From positions 712 through 64,711 of the forward strand of contig JAYKAV010000911.1 of assembly GCA_035582835.1 (NCBI GenBank): a stretch of 64,000 nucleotides of DNA, written 5' to 3'. Below the pieces are notes generated by a model. It saw nothing but the letters and a program-made list of their open reading frames with translations, was not told the DNA's origin and made no database searches. The translations under genes were made by a program, and so were the position numbers. The stretch comes from Phoebastria nigripes. Its lineage: Eukaryota; Chordata; Aves; Procellariiformes; Diomedeidae. Position 1 is the stretch's first letter. Each line of letters opens with the position of its first letter. Below are positions 1 to 11,200 of the stretch, in pieces.

Positions 1-1
1 A

Positions 2-880
2 TGGCCCTGGTTCATTTTCATCCCTTACTAAGCGAGCTGACTTTCTTGTGTACTTTCTTTTTTGTATAGGGGCAACTGATACCGGCACAGGTTGGTTCTC
101 TGTTGCAGGGGCTGGAGTAGCTGCNGNGCCTGCCGTGGGGGTTGGGGTATCTGCAGGGCGCGTTGTTTTGTCGTCAGATCCAGAGACCCTTTGTTCCCCT
201 TGAGGGTTCTGAATAGTGTTAAACAGGGCTNGGTAGGCATGGGCCAGGCCCCAGCACATTGCAGGGATCTGTGTCTCCCTAGAACTGCCAGGGTGACAGC
301 ATACTTTTTCCAAATATTCTACTAACTTCTCAGGATTTTGCACTTGTTCAGGGGTGAAGTTCCAAAACACTGGGGGTGCCCACTGTCCTAGGCATTTGCC
401 CATGCTATCCCACACACCCTGCCACTCATAACTATCCAGTCTTGGGGCAGATCTCTGCACGATATTCTTGAATTGCTTATTAACCTTAGACAAAACCAAA
501 ACAATATTCCCAAGAAATACCAACAGATATATCTTAACTACCCAGGAATGTTCAAGGTACTGACAAGTTGTTGTAACAAAGGAGAAAACATCATAGAGGA
601 AGGTGCCATTCTGNATTTCCTCCATAAAAAGCTTGTCAGAGGAAGAGGTATAATTGCTAATTGTCTCCAAGAGGTGGTACCCAAAGTACAGTAACGGCTT
701 CAGTACAACACCCAGATACCAAATAATGCCCAATGCCAGNGTTTTAATAACAAATCTCCCAGGCAAAACATCACTAATCACTGCAGAGCACAGCAGACCG
801 CAGAAACCAGCACCAATCTTTAACACGTACAGCAAAAACAAGAGCATGATGCAGGTCAGATAACAGTTGTTGGTCACCAT
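2..880 (-). CDS. ERV internal ORF upstream of the expected gag; putative multi-pass membrane protein, function unknown, C-terminus off window
   Basis: An ATG at 880-878 opens a frame of 293 codons with no stop before the window edge; four codons contain an uncalled base. The protein starts with two long hydrophobic segments (about residues 8-35 and 43-68) and has a third at about 113-131. Possible N-glycosylation sequons are at residues 76 and 91, both between hydrophobic segments 2 and 3, and at 174. After these comes a soluble stretch (about 140-230), a Pro/Thr/Ala-rich linker (about 236-272), and a basic cluster (about 274-286). No capsid, zinc-knuckle, protease or polymerase motif is visible. 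It lies where gag should begin, so it could be a leader protein, an N-terminal extension of Gag, or a lineage-specific accessory gene. I do not recognise its family. An uninterrupted frame suggests a fairly young copy. Confidence 0.6.
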   Translation of the reverse strand, partial: MVTNNCYLTCIMLLFLLYVLKIGAGFCGLLCSAVISDVLPGRFVIKXLALGIIWYLGVVLKPLLYFGYHLLETISNYTSSSDKLFMEEXQNGTFLYDVFSFVTTTCQYLEHSWVVKIYLLVFLGNIVLVLSKVNKQFKNIVQRSAPRLDSYEWQGVWDSMGKCLGQWAPPVFWNFTPEQVQNPEKLVEYLEKVCCHPGSSRETQIPAMCWGLAHAYXALFNTIQNPQGEQRVSGSDDKTTRPADTPTPTAGXAATPAPATENQPVPVSVAPIQKRKYTRKSARLVRDENEPGP

Positions 881-947
881 ATTAGTTTAACAGATATAAA
901 TTCCTTAATATGCTGTAGTTAATCTGTTGTTATCTCAAACCCTTCGA

Positions 948-965
948 GCCCCACGTTGGGCGCCA
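948..965 (-). other. Primer binding site, tRNA-Lys1,2 type
   Basis: The minus strand reads TGGCGCCCAACGTGGGGC, complementary to the 3' end of tRNA-Lys1,2 as used by several betaretrovirus-like elements. Eight bases (966-973) separate it from the LTR terminus, more than the 0-3 usually seen. Confidence 0.85.
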
Positions 966-973
966 AAAAGGAC

Positions 974-1542
974 TGTCGTGGTTTAACCGTGGCAGCACCT
1001 AAACACCACGCAGCTGCTCGCTCACCCCTCCCCTGCTCCGGTGGGATGGGGGAGAGAATCGGGAGGGCACAAGTAGGAACACTCGCGGGTTGAGATAAAA
1101 ACAGTTTAATAATTGAAATAAAACAAAGTAGAACAGTAATAATAACAGCGGTAACAACAACAGGATATACAAAGCAGGCAATGCACAATGCAACTGCTCA
1201 CCACCCGCCAAACCGACACATTGCCGAACCAACGCGTGCCCGAAAAATGCGCAAGCCTGTCCCAGAACCCAGACCCCNCNCACACACTTAGTTTTTATAC
1301 TGAGCATGATGTCGCATGGTATGGAATACCCCATTGGCCAGCTGGGTCAACTACCCCGGCTACGGTCCCCCCGCCAGCTTCCCGGCATGGGAGGGTGAAA
1401 AGTGCCCGGCGGGAGCACCACACAGCAACACCCAAAACATCAATGGGCCATCAACGCTCCTATTATACCAAACCCAAAACACAGCACACCCCCCCCAGCT
1501 ATTGGGAAGAAAGTTAACTCTGTCCCAGCTGGAACCAGGACA
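974..1542 (-). repeat. 5' LTR of the ERV (569 bp)
   Basis: The LTR has TG...CA termini in an imperfect inverted repeat: TGTCCTGGTT at 1542 and the complement of TGTCGTGGTT at 974, 9 of 10 bases matching. On the minus strand a CCAAT motif (about 1331-1339), a TATAAAA box (1299-1293) and an ATTAAA poly(A)-like signal (1110-1105) occur in U3-R-U5 order. The end that carries the termination signal faces the primer site, which identifies this as the 5' LTR. Confidence 0.85.
1293..1299 (-). promoter_or_regulatory. LTR TATA box
   Basis: TATAAAA on the minus strand, inside the LTR and about 320 bp before its 3' terminus, with a CCAAT motif about 35 bp upstream. This is a standard retroviral promoter layout. 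Transcription from here would run in the same direction as GNA14. Confidence 0.6.
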
Positions 1543-2462
1543 GCATCCAAAAAGAGAGCACACCAATTCCAACTGCCATCACAGCCCCATGCAGGGAATG
1601 CAGGACTCTGTTATGGGCAGATACATATAACTTTGAGGAAAGATATAAATCCCCATTTCAGGAGGAGAGTACTTAAGTATTTACAAAAGCCAAAGGACTT
1701 TATTAGATTGCTTATCAAATTGCTGATAAACAATGAATTTGCCATCTGAAATGTTAATCTGAAACCAAATCATCTTCAAAATACAAACAAAATTGTTCTC
1801 AACACATTCCTTCTAACTTTGCCACCTTATATACACAGATATAAAGCAGACAAATACTGTGAAATAACTTTCTGAAAGGCCATTCTACAGTCATCTTAGT
1901 CATTTTTTCATCTCACATAGCTTTGAATCATCAAATTATACCACAACTGAGCAAGGTTTGCTGACACAGTCTTTGAATAACAAATGCAAACACTACCTGA
2001 ATTTCAGTCTTCCAGTTTTAACTTCCAATTTTGTTATCTATGCACCACCAAGGACAAAATCCCACTCTAGCCATCCTCTCACTTCACATCCTAGGGCCAA
2101 AATATCTCCAAATCCTTTAGGGTCTTTTTGCTGTTGAGGAAGTAGAAAGCATGCAGCAACTCCTTAAGTCTATAGTATCATCAAACACCTTGAACCAGGC
2201 ATCTCCTGTGTGGTACCTGGCAATAGCATATGTTAAGAGTGTATGTCTTACAAAAGTGTAAACTAACAAGAGCAGGAGATTCCTTACATTGCAAATTTGC
2301 CAAAGAACATGGGAAGTTTCATATAAATTAACTATACTCAAGTGTCACCTAGTGACAAGCAGTAACCAGAGATGCTAAGTAAATTATTAATCATTTGTGA
2401 TGGCATATTATCTAATAGGATTTTTAAAAAGGCTTTAGAGTTTTTAATAGAATATTTTGTAA

Positions 2463-2494
2463 AATAAACTTTTCTAAAAAAAAAAAAAAAAAAA
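2463..2494 (+). repeat. AATAAA followed by a 19-base poly(A) run
   Basis: AATAAA at 2463-2468 is followed seven bases later by 19 consecutive A (2476-2494). The arrangement resembles the 3' end of a retroposed transcript, but the upstream sequence matches no gene I recognise, so it may be chance. Confidence 0.3.
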
Positions 2495-3506
2495 CAAAAA
2501 CATCTATTTTTGCCTAGGTTGTGCCAGCATCCAACTAACTGAAACAGAATAAATTACAGAAATGCACAAAAAAACCAGTTTGATCTGCTGATGGACTGGG
2601 TCTCACTTTTTGACAGTTCAAACAAGAGTTTTCCTCCTGTCATTCAATAACATAATATTGTATTTTGAGCTAAGAAATCCACTTGGTGAGGGAGTTTTAA
2701 TCTTGTGGGCTTATATCTGATATTTTAATTCTATTTTTCAAACTCTATGCTCCCCCAGTACCCAACATACTACAGTATCCCATAAGAAGAAACACTGCGA
2801 CTCCACTTATATAACCAAAGGTTAAATACGCCTGATCGCTTTTCATGTTCCAGGACACAAGAACTATTTAAAGAACTATAGCAACATCTTATATTCAGGG
2901 GAGAAGTTTAATATGAAAAGGGCAGCTGTGACAGAGTAAGATGTTTCCTGGTCATACACAGTTTTGAACTTCAAAGCAGAACAGGAAAACAAATTAACAA
3001 AAAGTAGTCTAACTATAGAAAATTATGCTGAATATTATTCTTACTGTAAAACCAAGTGACAAAACAGTAACATTTTTGTTCTTTAAATGGAAAACATAAA
3101 AATATAGAGAATATTGCCCTGCTTCTGAAGGTTCCTTAGAGCAATGTCGTTGGAAACAATTTGCTGCATTTTGGACTAAAAACCTGCCAAACAATGCTTT
3201 TTTTTGTTGGTTTTTTTTTTTTTTTTAGGTAGAGCTTGTGTGTCTGTCTGTCTCTCTCCTTTGTAAGTTTTATGCTATAGTACAGTGAAGTTCCCTGGTA
3301 TATGGCCCAAACTCTAGCTCAGGTAGTTCTCCTGAGCACACATAGTTTTCAAAGTCAGACTGAGGGATTTACCTTCCTTATTACTTATATAAAAAGCTTA
3401 AAATCACAGCTCACTGCATTCGGGGGGTAGTTGCTAATTCTGGCTCAACTGGGTATGACAACTGTGGATGTGTTTCTACTAGTGAAATAAAGTTTTCCAG
3501 AGAGGA

Positions 3507-3552
3507 GAAGACATGTTTGTATTTGTATGGAAGACATGTTTGTATTTGTATG
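3507..3552. repeat. Exact 23-bp tandem duplication
   Basis: The 23-base unit starting GAAGACATG and ending TTTGTATG occurs twice back to back (3507-3529 and 3530-3552) without a mismatch. Perfect identity implies a recent slippage or templated-insertion event. Confidence 0.9.
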
Positions 3553-3884
3553 ATACACTTCTTAAGGCTCTTACTTTATTTTAAAACTCAACAGTTGGCA
3601 GTTTCCTTGCTACAATTCATCTCCATGAAGGCATTCGTAACTTTTTAAGAACAGTACATTGCCATGTATTTGTGATAAAGTCATCTACTAAGCATTACTA
3701 GGTTACTTTTCACAAGTATGTTTGGCCCTGGTGACTGCAAGAAAGGGTAGAACTTCAAGAAAAGGGAAAAGTGTCTCTAAATTGTTACATTCACCAGCAC
3801 TGAACGGGATGGCACAAAACTCATACCTGTTGAAGTTTACCTGAAATAAGCTCTGTCTGCTAAACATGGCTAGCTTATATCTTT

Positions 3885-4722
3885 GAGAGATCTACAATTT
3901 GGAAAGTAGTGGAAAGACTGATGCAGTAGATGGCTGTGCTGCCATTCAGAGGGACCTCAACAGGCTGGAGAATCAGGCCAACAGGAACCTCATGCAGTTC
4001 AACAAAGGGAAATGCAAAGTTCTGCACTTGGGAAGGAACAACCCCAGGCATCAGTACATGGTGACCATCTGGAAAGTAGCATGACAGAAAAGGCCCTGGG
4101 GATCCTGGTGGACACTGAGTTGAATGTGAGCCAACAGCCTCCTGAGTTACATTAGGAGGAGTGCGGCCAGCAGGTCAAGGGAGGTGATTCTTCCATGCTA
4201 ATCAGCACTGGTGAGACACATATGGAGCACAGGGTCCAGGTCTGGGCTCTGCATTATAACAGAGATACAGACATACTGGAGTGAGTCCAGTGGAAGGCCC
4301 CTAAGATGAAGCATCTCTCATACGAGGAGAGGCTGAGAGAGCTGGGATTGTTTCCCCTAGGGAAGAGTAGTCTCAGAGGGGGTCTTATCAGTGTGCATAA
4401 ATACCTGATGGTGAAAGTAAAGAAGATGGAGCTAGACTCTTCTAGTGGTGCCCAATGACAGGACAGGAGGCAATGGAGACAGATTGGAATATACAAAATT
4501 CTGTTTAAACATAAGAAAAAACTTTGTTTAATGTGAAGATGACTGAACATGCAAACAGTGTGTCCAGGGAGGTTGTCTCTATCTTTGGAGGATACTCAAA
4601 ACCCAACTGGACACAGTCCTGAGTAGCCTGCTCTAGGTGACCCTGCTTTGAGCAGGGGCATGAACGATACAACCTCCAGAGGTCCCTTCCAACCTTGATG
4701 ACTCTGTAATTCTATGACTGGG
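3885..4722 (+). mobile_element. CR1 LINE, 5'-truncated, old
   Basis: This shows the C-terminal part of a CR1 reverse-transcriptase ORF. Around 3930-4060 it reads residues such as AAIQRDLNRLE and GKCKVLHLGRNNPRHQY, followed by degraded downstream ORF2 sequence around 4120-4620. The typical CR1 3' end follows (a match to 'ggtcccttccaacc' near 4680, then attctatgac near 4711). A stop codon at about 4082 and later frameshifts show it is dead. The 5' boundary is approximate. Confidence 0.88.
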
Positions 4723-5247
4723 TGGATAAAAACACAGCCCAAAATAACATAGCAGTGTGGTAGGGAGAATCTGGAAGTTAACTGAAACCCAGTCCCCAGA
4801 GGCAGGGGCACCTCATATAAAACTTCCACTGAGCCAAAATAATATTGAGCTTGAAAAGGCTATTTGGGTCACAAAGAAGACAAGAGAAGAAGCTGAACAC
4901 CACCAGCCCTGCACAGATCTGGGAGATGGAGAGAACAGGATCCTACTTAGAGAAGGAGTGGTGACTGAATGGGAACAGTCTCCCAAGAGGCTGAGTGGGC
5001 TCAAAGCACAGCTGCTGAGCATCCAGTTCTGCATACCACCCAAATTTTGTGTAGATTTTTGGACCACAGACTGCAAATCTTCTATTATTCTCCTACAGAT
5101 TTTTTTGATTAGCAGTATTATTTAGTTACTGCTAGTCAAAAAAGGCTAAAAGTACTGACTTCATATCAGAAAAGATAGCAGGTAGGCATTTTGGAGTCTG
5201 CCAGTAAGATTATGGATTGCCAGAAATGAACTACTTTGTGGCTAGTC

Positions 5248-5279
5248 AAAAAACAAACAAACAAAAAACCCAAACCCCT
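5248..5279. repeat. (CAAA)n-like low-complexity tract
   Basis: An A-rich tract with CAAA units passing into CCCAAACCCC. Similar tracts occur at 21101-21195, 43534-43576 and 51419-51469. Confidence 0.75.
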
Positions 5280-8200
5280 ACATACTAATCTTAACTGCCA
5301 GTTGTAAAGACTATCCTCATCCTCCACTTTTTTTGTTCTCCCTGAATCAGCAGCTCCACAGCTTTCTTTTTTAAATACTATTGGGAAAGAGGAGGTGAAT
5401 GGGGATAAATCCATACTCACATCACATTAATATAGATATAAACAAGCTCTGAGGGTTACCTTACATAGCTTCAGACTTTAACATTATAGGATGACAGCCA
5501 TTATTTACAACTGTGAGCTTTGTACACCATGACAATCTTCCACTGCGAGAACAAGCTGATGAGCATGATCTTTGCATTGAGTTATAGAAAGCTTTAAAAA
5601 CCAGCAATAATAAATCCTACCAAAATCTGCTTTAAGAATGAGTATTTTTCCCTGATTCTTAACAAACAGCAATAAAAGTTCCTAGTTTTTTATTTTCCCA
5701 TCAGAAATTTTAAAACTTTGCAAGCCGTTTACAAGGGTGAAGAAATATAGGGCAATTATTCCCAAGTTATTTTTAAATAGCCAAGAAAAGTAGATGATGG
5801 TATTCTTGCTATTTCATCTGTAGCAGTGCCTTAATCTATCCATAGGTGCTTCAAAGAATGCCATTTCTTCAGATAGCAAGTTGTTGCTGCTACAGGTAAT
5901 TGAACCTGGTGAGAACATACCAAGATAGCAGAGACTCCATCCAGCAAGTGCACACACTGGAACAGTTTTGACTTAGTACCCTGTATTCAGAAGTAGCAGA
6001 GTCATTTTTGAATGCCACCATGCCTCAACTAATAACCTGCCATTCAGACACTACACAGGCATGTCTTCCAGAGCTGAGGTTGCCCCCACACAAGAAACCT
6101 AGTAATCTCCTTACTCAATTCAAGTTCAAGCTTTGGCATCAGAACACACAAAAGCAGCCCATGCCTGTTTGTGGTTTCAATGTGGCAACTTATTTGCCAT
6201 ACACAAGCAAGCTCTCCAACCACTTTTTGAAAGTGTAGGACATAGTTGAAGTTAATCGCTTTGGATCTAAATATACAGCTTTAAAGTGAGAAGCCCCCAA
6301 GACCAGCACCCATTGTTTGAGGGGTGTGTGTATGTATGCGTATGCATACAGACAATATATACAATTGTACATATGCAAGTGCCTTTTTTGTTATGCCTAC
6401 ATTTCTGTGAGGTTACCTAGGAAAAGTGTCTGAACCAGGCCTACACCTTACTAAAATTCTATGGCATAGCAAGGGAAAGAAAAGGTGAACTAATTTAGGC
6501 TGGTGAAAATCCTATCTTTCCTAGTTTTGCTGTTTTCAGTGAGCTGTTAAAAAAAATAATTTTGACTCTAAGGAACACGATTCTCCAACCTCCTGTCTCT
6601 ACCTCCAAAATCTCTGATTTGAGACCAAAATATTTTCCCAGCCTGAGGGGACCACATCACTGCACCTAATGAACCAGGTCCCAACACAGTACTGCAGCAG
6701 ATCAGATCCAGAACGGTATCACTTACTAGGTGCAACCAATTCCCAGCTGGTCTTCACTGAATAATGCCACGCAGTCTTTCAATGAGATTCTATGGACACA
6801 TAGGTATGAAAACTGGAGCTTTTGCAGTGGATCTGACATTAGCCACAGTCATTTGCTATTGCAGTTCCTTGACAATGACTCTGGTTTCTCTAAGAGGCCA
6901 GAACCACATGCTGGTGCATGCCTGTCCAACCATCTGCAACCACTTATGACCATAATATCCCTCACCATTTCATAGACCATTTTAGATTTACATCCCAACA
7001 CGTACTGCCACAATGGCAAGCTTGATCACTAAATTAAAGTGTCAAATTATATAACACTTGTACACATTTAGTTAACACTTACCATCCTTCCTTCAGGCTT
7101 AAGTGTCCCTTACACTTATACCATTCTCCACAGCTGCTAACACCAAACATACAGTTATCCAATGTGTTTTAGGATCAAACTTCTAAGTTCAGACTTAGGC
7201 TTTAAACGTACAACCATTGCCAAACCTCAAAGAAGCCAGGATCTTGTAGGGCATAACTAAGAAATAGAATAAGAGTTTAATGCTAAGAACCTAAGCAGGA
7301 GCCAAAAACCAGCTACTGGTACTGAACCCTTCCTAAGCTTAATTTTAACAGCTGAAAGCCCTCATGGAACACTTGTATTTATTATGTGAATACTAAGATT
7401 AATACTGAGATAGAGGGTGTTGTGCAAACTTACACCTTAGCCAAGAAATACAGCTTTATTATGAAAGGGAACTGTTTTTCAGGGGCACTCAGGAGTCTGA
7501 AGAACTTCTCAAAAGATTGTAAGTATAAGAAGAAAATATTACAAATTTCTTAAGGGACTTTAAAAGGTGACTGTATCCAGTAACATTCAAATACAATAAT
7601 ATAAATCCATTTGAAATACAATGATATACATCCATGTAAACTGGCAAAATCAGGATTTGGGGTCATGAGCTTAATCAAAACCACTGTAACCTGAAAACAA
7701 AACAGTTGTTATTAACATTTGAACTCAAAGGGCAAAGCAATAGATGCCCCCCACTGCTCCCCAGAAAAGAGTAAAAGAACTAATAGTAAGAATTATCTTC
7801 TATACCCTGGCCCCCAGAGAATATAAACATATGTCAACCTGTTAATATTTGCTTTCCTGTGGCTGTTGTATTAAACTGAGCACAGCTGGATGGATCTTAT
7901 CACAAAGAGAAGAATAAATCAGTGTTCCTGAAATGCAGAGTTTTAATCCTCCTAAGAAAATGACTATAACCTAGATCTAGAGGTTATGGTTTGCAGTGTT
8001 ACATATAACAAGTCTATAGCTAACCTTTTCAATATATATTATGTATAGCACTCAAGAAACAACCACAAAACCCTACTCCAGACCCAGAAGTAACAGATAG
8101 CCAAACAACAATTTAAGAGACAAGATAAATTTGGTAAAGATTACTTCTGCAGTCATTTGCCAGGGAGGCAGAAATGGTTTAATGGGTGGCCCATCGAAAA

Positions 8201-11200
8201 CCAGCAGTCATAAAGGAGCAGCCAGTTCAAAATTGTTCTGAGAAAAATCATACTAATACTAAAGTCTAAGGCAGGGCTTTTCTGTGGCTTCCAAGTAACC
8301 TGAGTTACAATTATTTCATCTAATCAAAGCAGCCTTCATAGGAGTTTCTGAGAATATTTCTACTGTTACCAAAGGTCTTTTTGACACTTAAGAACAATTC
8401 TTGAATTAAGTATTTGTAATACATGAGCATGAAAAAATATCTCCACGCATCTCCCTGAATTGCACACATGAACACAGATAACTCTTAGACTGATGAGTTT
8501 TACAAAGCAAAAAGTGATAAAATATGTACTTTATTCCAGCATATAGCCACACAATTACTCCTAGCAATGGTAAATTACTAGGTANAACAGATACTAGTTA
8601 GGGATTGCACTCTTAAGTCCAGAGCATACTCAGCACAGTGGAAGCCATTCAACTGCTTTAACAGATGCTAGATATGTACCTACACAAATCATGCAGTTAG
8701 GATAAAATTTACTTACTGATCTCCTTGAGACTGGCCTAATGAAAACTGTCAAATGATCAAAACCACAGCCTGATTACAGCAAATGTTACTAGCAGAAAAG
8801 TGCTGAGCTCCAAAAAGCCCAATAGTTCTTCCAGAAAATAATAATTAAAAGATGGACTCACACAACAGTATACGTGGTCATACACACAGTATTTTCCCCA
8901 GAAGGTAATAAGAGAGATACAGTGTCCTAATTTGTTCCAAAGCAGCAAAATATTTGACCTCTATGATTAGACTGCTACATGTTCTCTGTGTCAGATGCTG
9001 ATAGTATCAATACACAATCTCTCTATCTCATCTGGTTTCATAGCTCATAATTAAAAAACACCTGAATTAAGGTTTGAAACACGCCAGTGAAATACTGTAC
9101 CACCCTGTTGCCTTGCCATTATCATCACACTTCTATCAATCCTCTATACACCAGAAATACTGTTTTGTATTTAATGTGTGTACCTCTACCTCAAATGCAA
9201 GCTCAAAAGCGTGAAATACTTTACATACATGATTTGCAATAAAAAGACTGCAAGTACTAAGCAGGTTCTTCTGTTTACTCTGCATTTCACAGAGCACCAG
9301 CTGTTTCTCCACACCACCAAATAAAAAATTTGAGTAACATGCAATCCCAAAAAGATCCCTTGTTTATCATTCCCAGTGCTTAAACTGGGATTTTCAAACA
9401 TCCAGATATTAAAAACAATTAGCTGATGAGAACTGCAAGATTTAAAGTATGAGGGATAAACAAATTAAACGTTGTTGAAGATTGCATTGATAAAAAACAA
9501 GAATAAAAACCAAGACAAAATAGTGCAAAATAAAACAACTTCAAATTTAAAACTAATTTTTTTTTCTGTTTTTACAGAGATAAATACATCTCATGAAAAG
9601 AAACTTCTGCTGCATTAAGTTTAGAAGTACTAAATAGCATACTTTGCACCGAGTACAATAACAGACTATTTTATGTTAAAATGAAAAACAATTTTGTAAG
9701 AAACTGCTGCCCTTTAAAAACATACCCATTTAATGACTCATTTTATTTAAAAAAATACACTCTGAAGTAAAGAAAGCTCTCATGTCACCTCAATCATATC
9801 TAAATTCTCGTAAGTTTCACTCGGCCGACTGGCATTATAGAGAAGACATCTTCCTAAATCTGTTAGAACTGGCTTTAACTCACCTATCTGGAGTTTCAGC
9901 ATGTAAACAATTTCAAAACAATAACAGAGGTTTGAAATCTCTGTGTCTCATGNGGTAACAGGATGGCAGGCAGCTCTACCCTAAATGAACTGCCATCCTG
10001 AGATCTTATAGGGCCTCAGTTCTTTTTCATGGGAAATTATGACCAATTTAATCTCAGTGACAGCTCGTAATTCTAAGCAACACGTTCGCTCCCTTTCTTC
10101 CTTCCCTTAGCAACAAGAACTGGACTTTTCAGGTGCCATTTTATAGCAACCTGCTGATACAGCTGTGCTGGGAGGTGACTGTACACATGCAGATGGCAAG
10201 AACTCGCAGATAAAGCACTGGGAAAGAATTTAAAAGGCTTGACACTGCAAAAGTTACCAAAGGGGGAAAAAAAAAAAGTTTAATAACCAGTGAAAACTTC
10301 CAGTGAAATNAACTTTGCTTTCATCTACACAGCTTTCACACTGTGCTGTGACTGGGGGCGGGGGGGGCAAGGAAAACCTACAGTATACTAATACACATGA
10401 AGAGTAAAGGTCAGGCAACTCTGCAGTATGGGACTGGCAGGAACTCCTCCCAAACATAGGTTTGCAAACTCCTTGTCTTGAGATGCGTGATGCTAGCAAT
10501 TAAGAATTTCAGCTGGCAGTTAGGACCCCTATGTGACAGTAAGAGAAACCAGCTCCTGCTCGGAGGTTACATAGCACAGTGTCACAGAAAGTGCTACCCC
10601 AGAGAAAACACAGGCTGACACGTGGCTTTCCGATTGTGAAGTAACAATAAAACAAAGTTAAGCGTAAAAGCTTCCTGCTTGGGTAATGAATGCCAAGTTA
10701 TTATACAAAACACATTTTCATTTCAAACACAAAGCAAGGAATTGTGAAATGGATATGTCCTAAGGACTAAAATGAATTGTTTGGCCTTTCCTACCAAAGA
10801 AAATATATCAGGCTGGGAACTTACTTGCTTTTTAAAATATATATTATGATTATGGATAAGCGCTTGGCACAATTACCTTGGAAATATTTAGTTCCAGAAA
10901 GTATTTACTTCTAAATTTAAAAAAAAAAAAAAAAAAAAGTCTTATTTTGTGACACATATTTTTGTTTACTTAAAGTGGTTTGCTTTTCGGTTAGTGTTCC
11001 ATGCAGTTCCCAACCAGTGGCTAACTACAGAGATTTCCAAGATGCTCTGCATAAAGTTCTAATGTTTTTTCAGCAAAAGATGGGCACAAGTACAAGCCCT
11101 AGGAAAAGTAATCACATTTAAAAGAAATTAACTACAGGAGACCTGGGACTAGCAGTGGAACCACAAAACATTACAAGTATGTAATACATCTAGAATCCCA

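Larger units (their letters stand above)
1..1542 (-). mobile_element. 5' portion of a betaretrovirus-like (ERVK-type) endogenous retrovirus, truncated by the window edge
   Basis: Read on the minus strand, the order is LTR (974-1542), primer binding site (948-965), a 67-nt leader, then a long open frame (880 to the edge). This is the 5' end of a provirus rather than a solo LTR. The primer site matches the tRNA-Lys1,2 type used by betaretrovirus-like elements. The rest of the internal region and the 3' LTR lie off the left edge, so target-site duplications and LTR-LTR divergence cannot be checked. The element sits in GNA14 intron 1 in the same orientation as the gene. Confidence 0.88.

Noticed and set aside
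6320..6370. TG/TA-rich palindromic stretch
   Set aside because: It is an ordinary degenerate TG/TA microsatellite.
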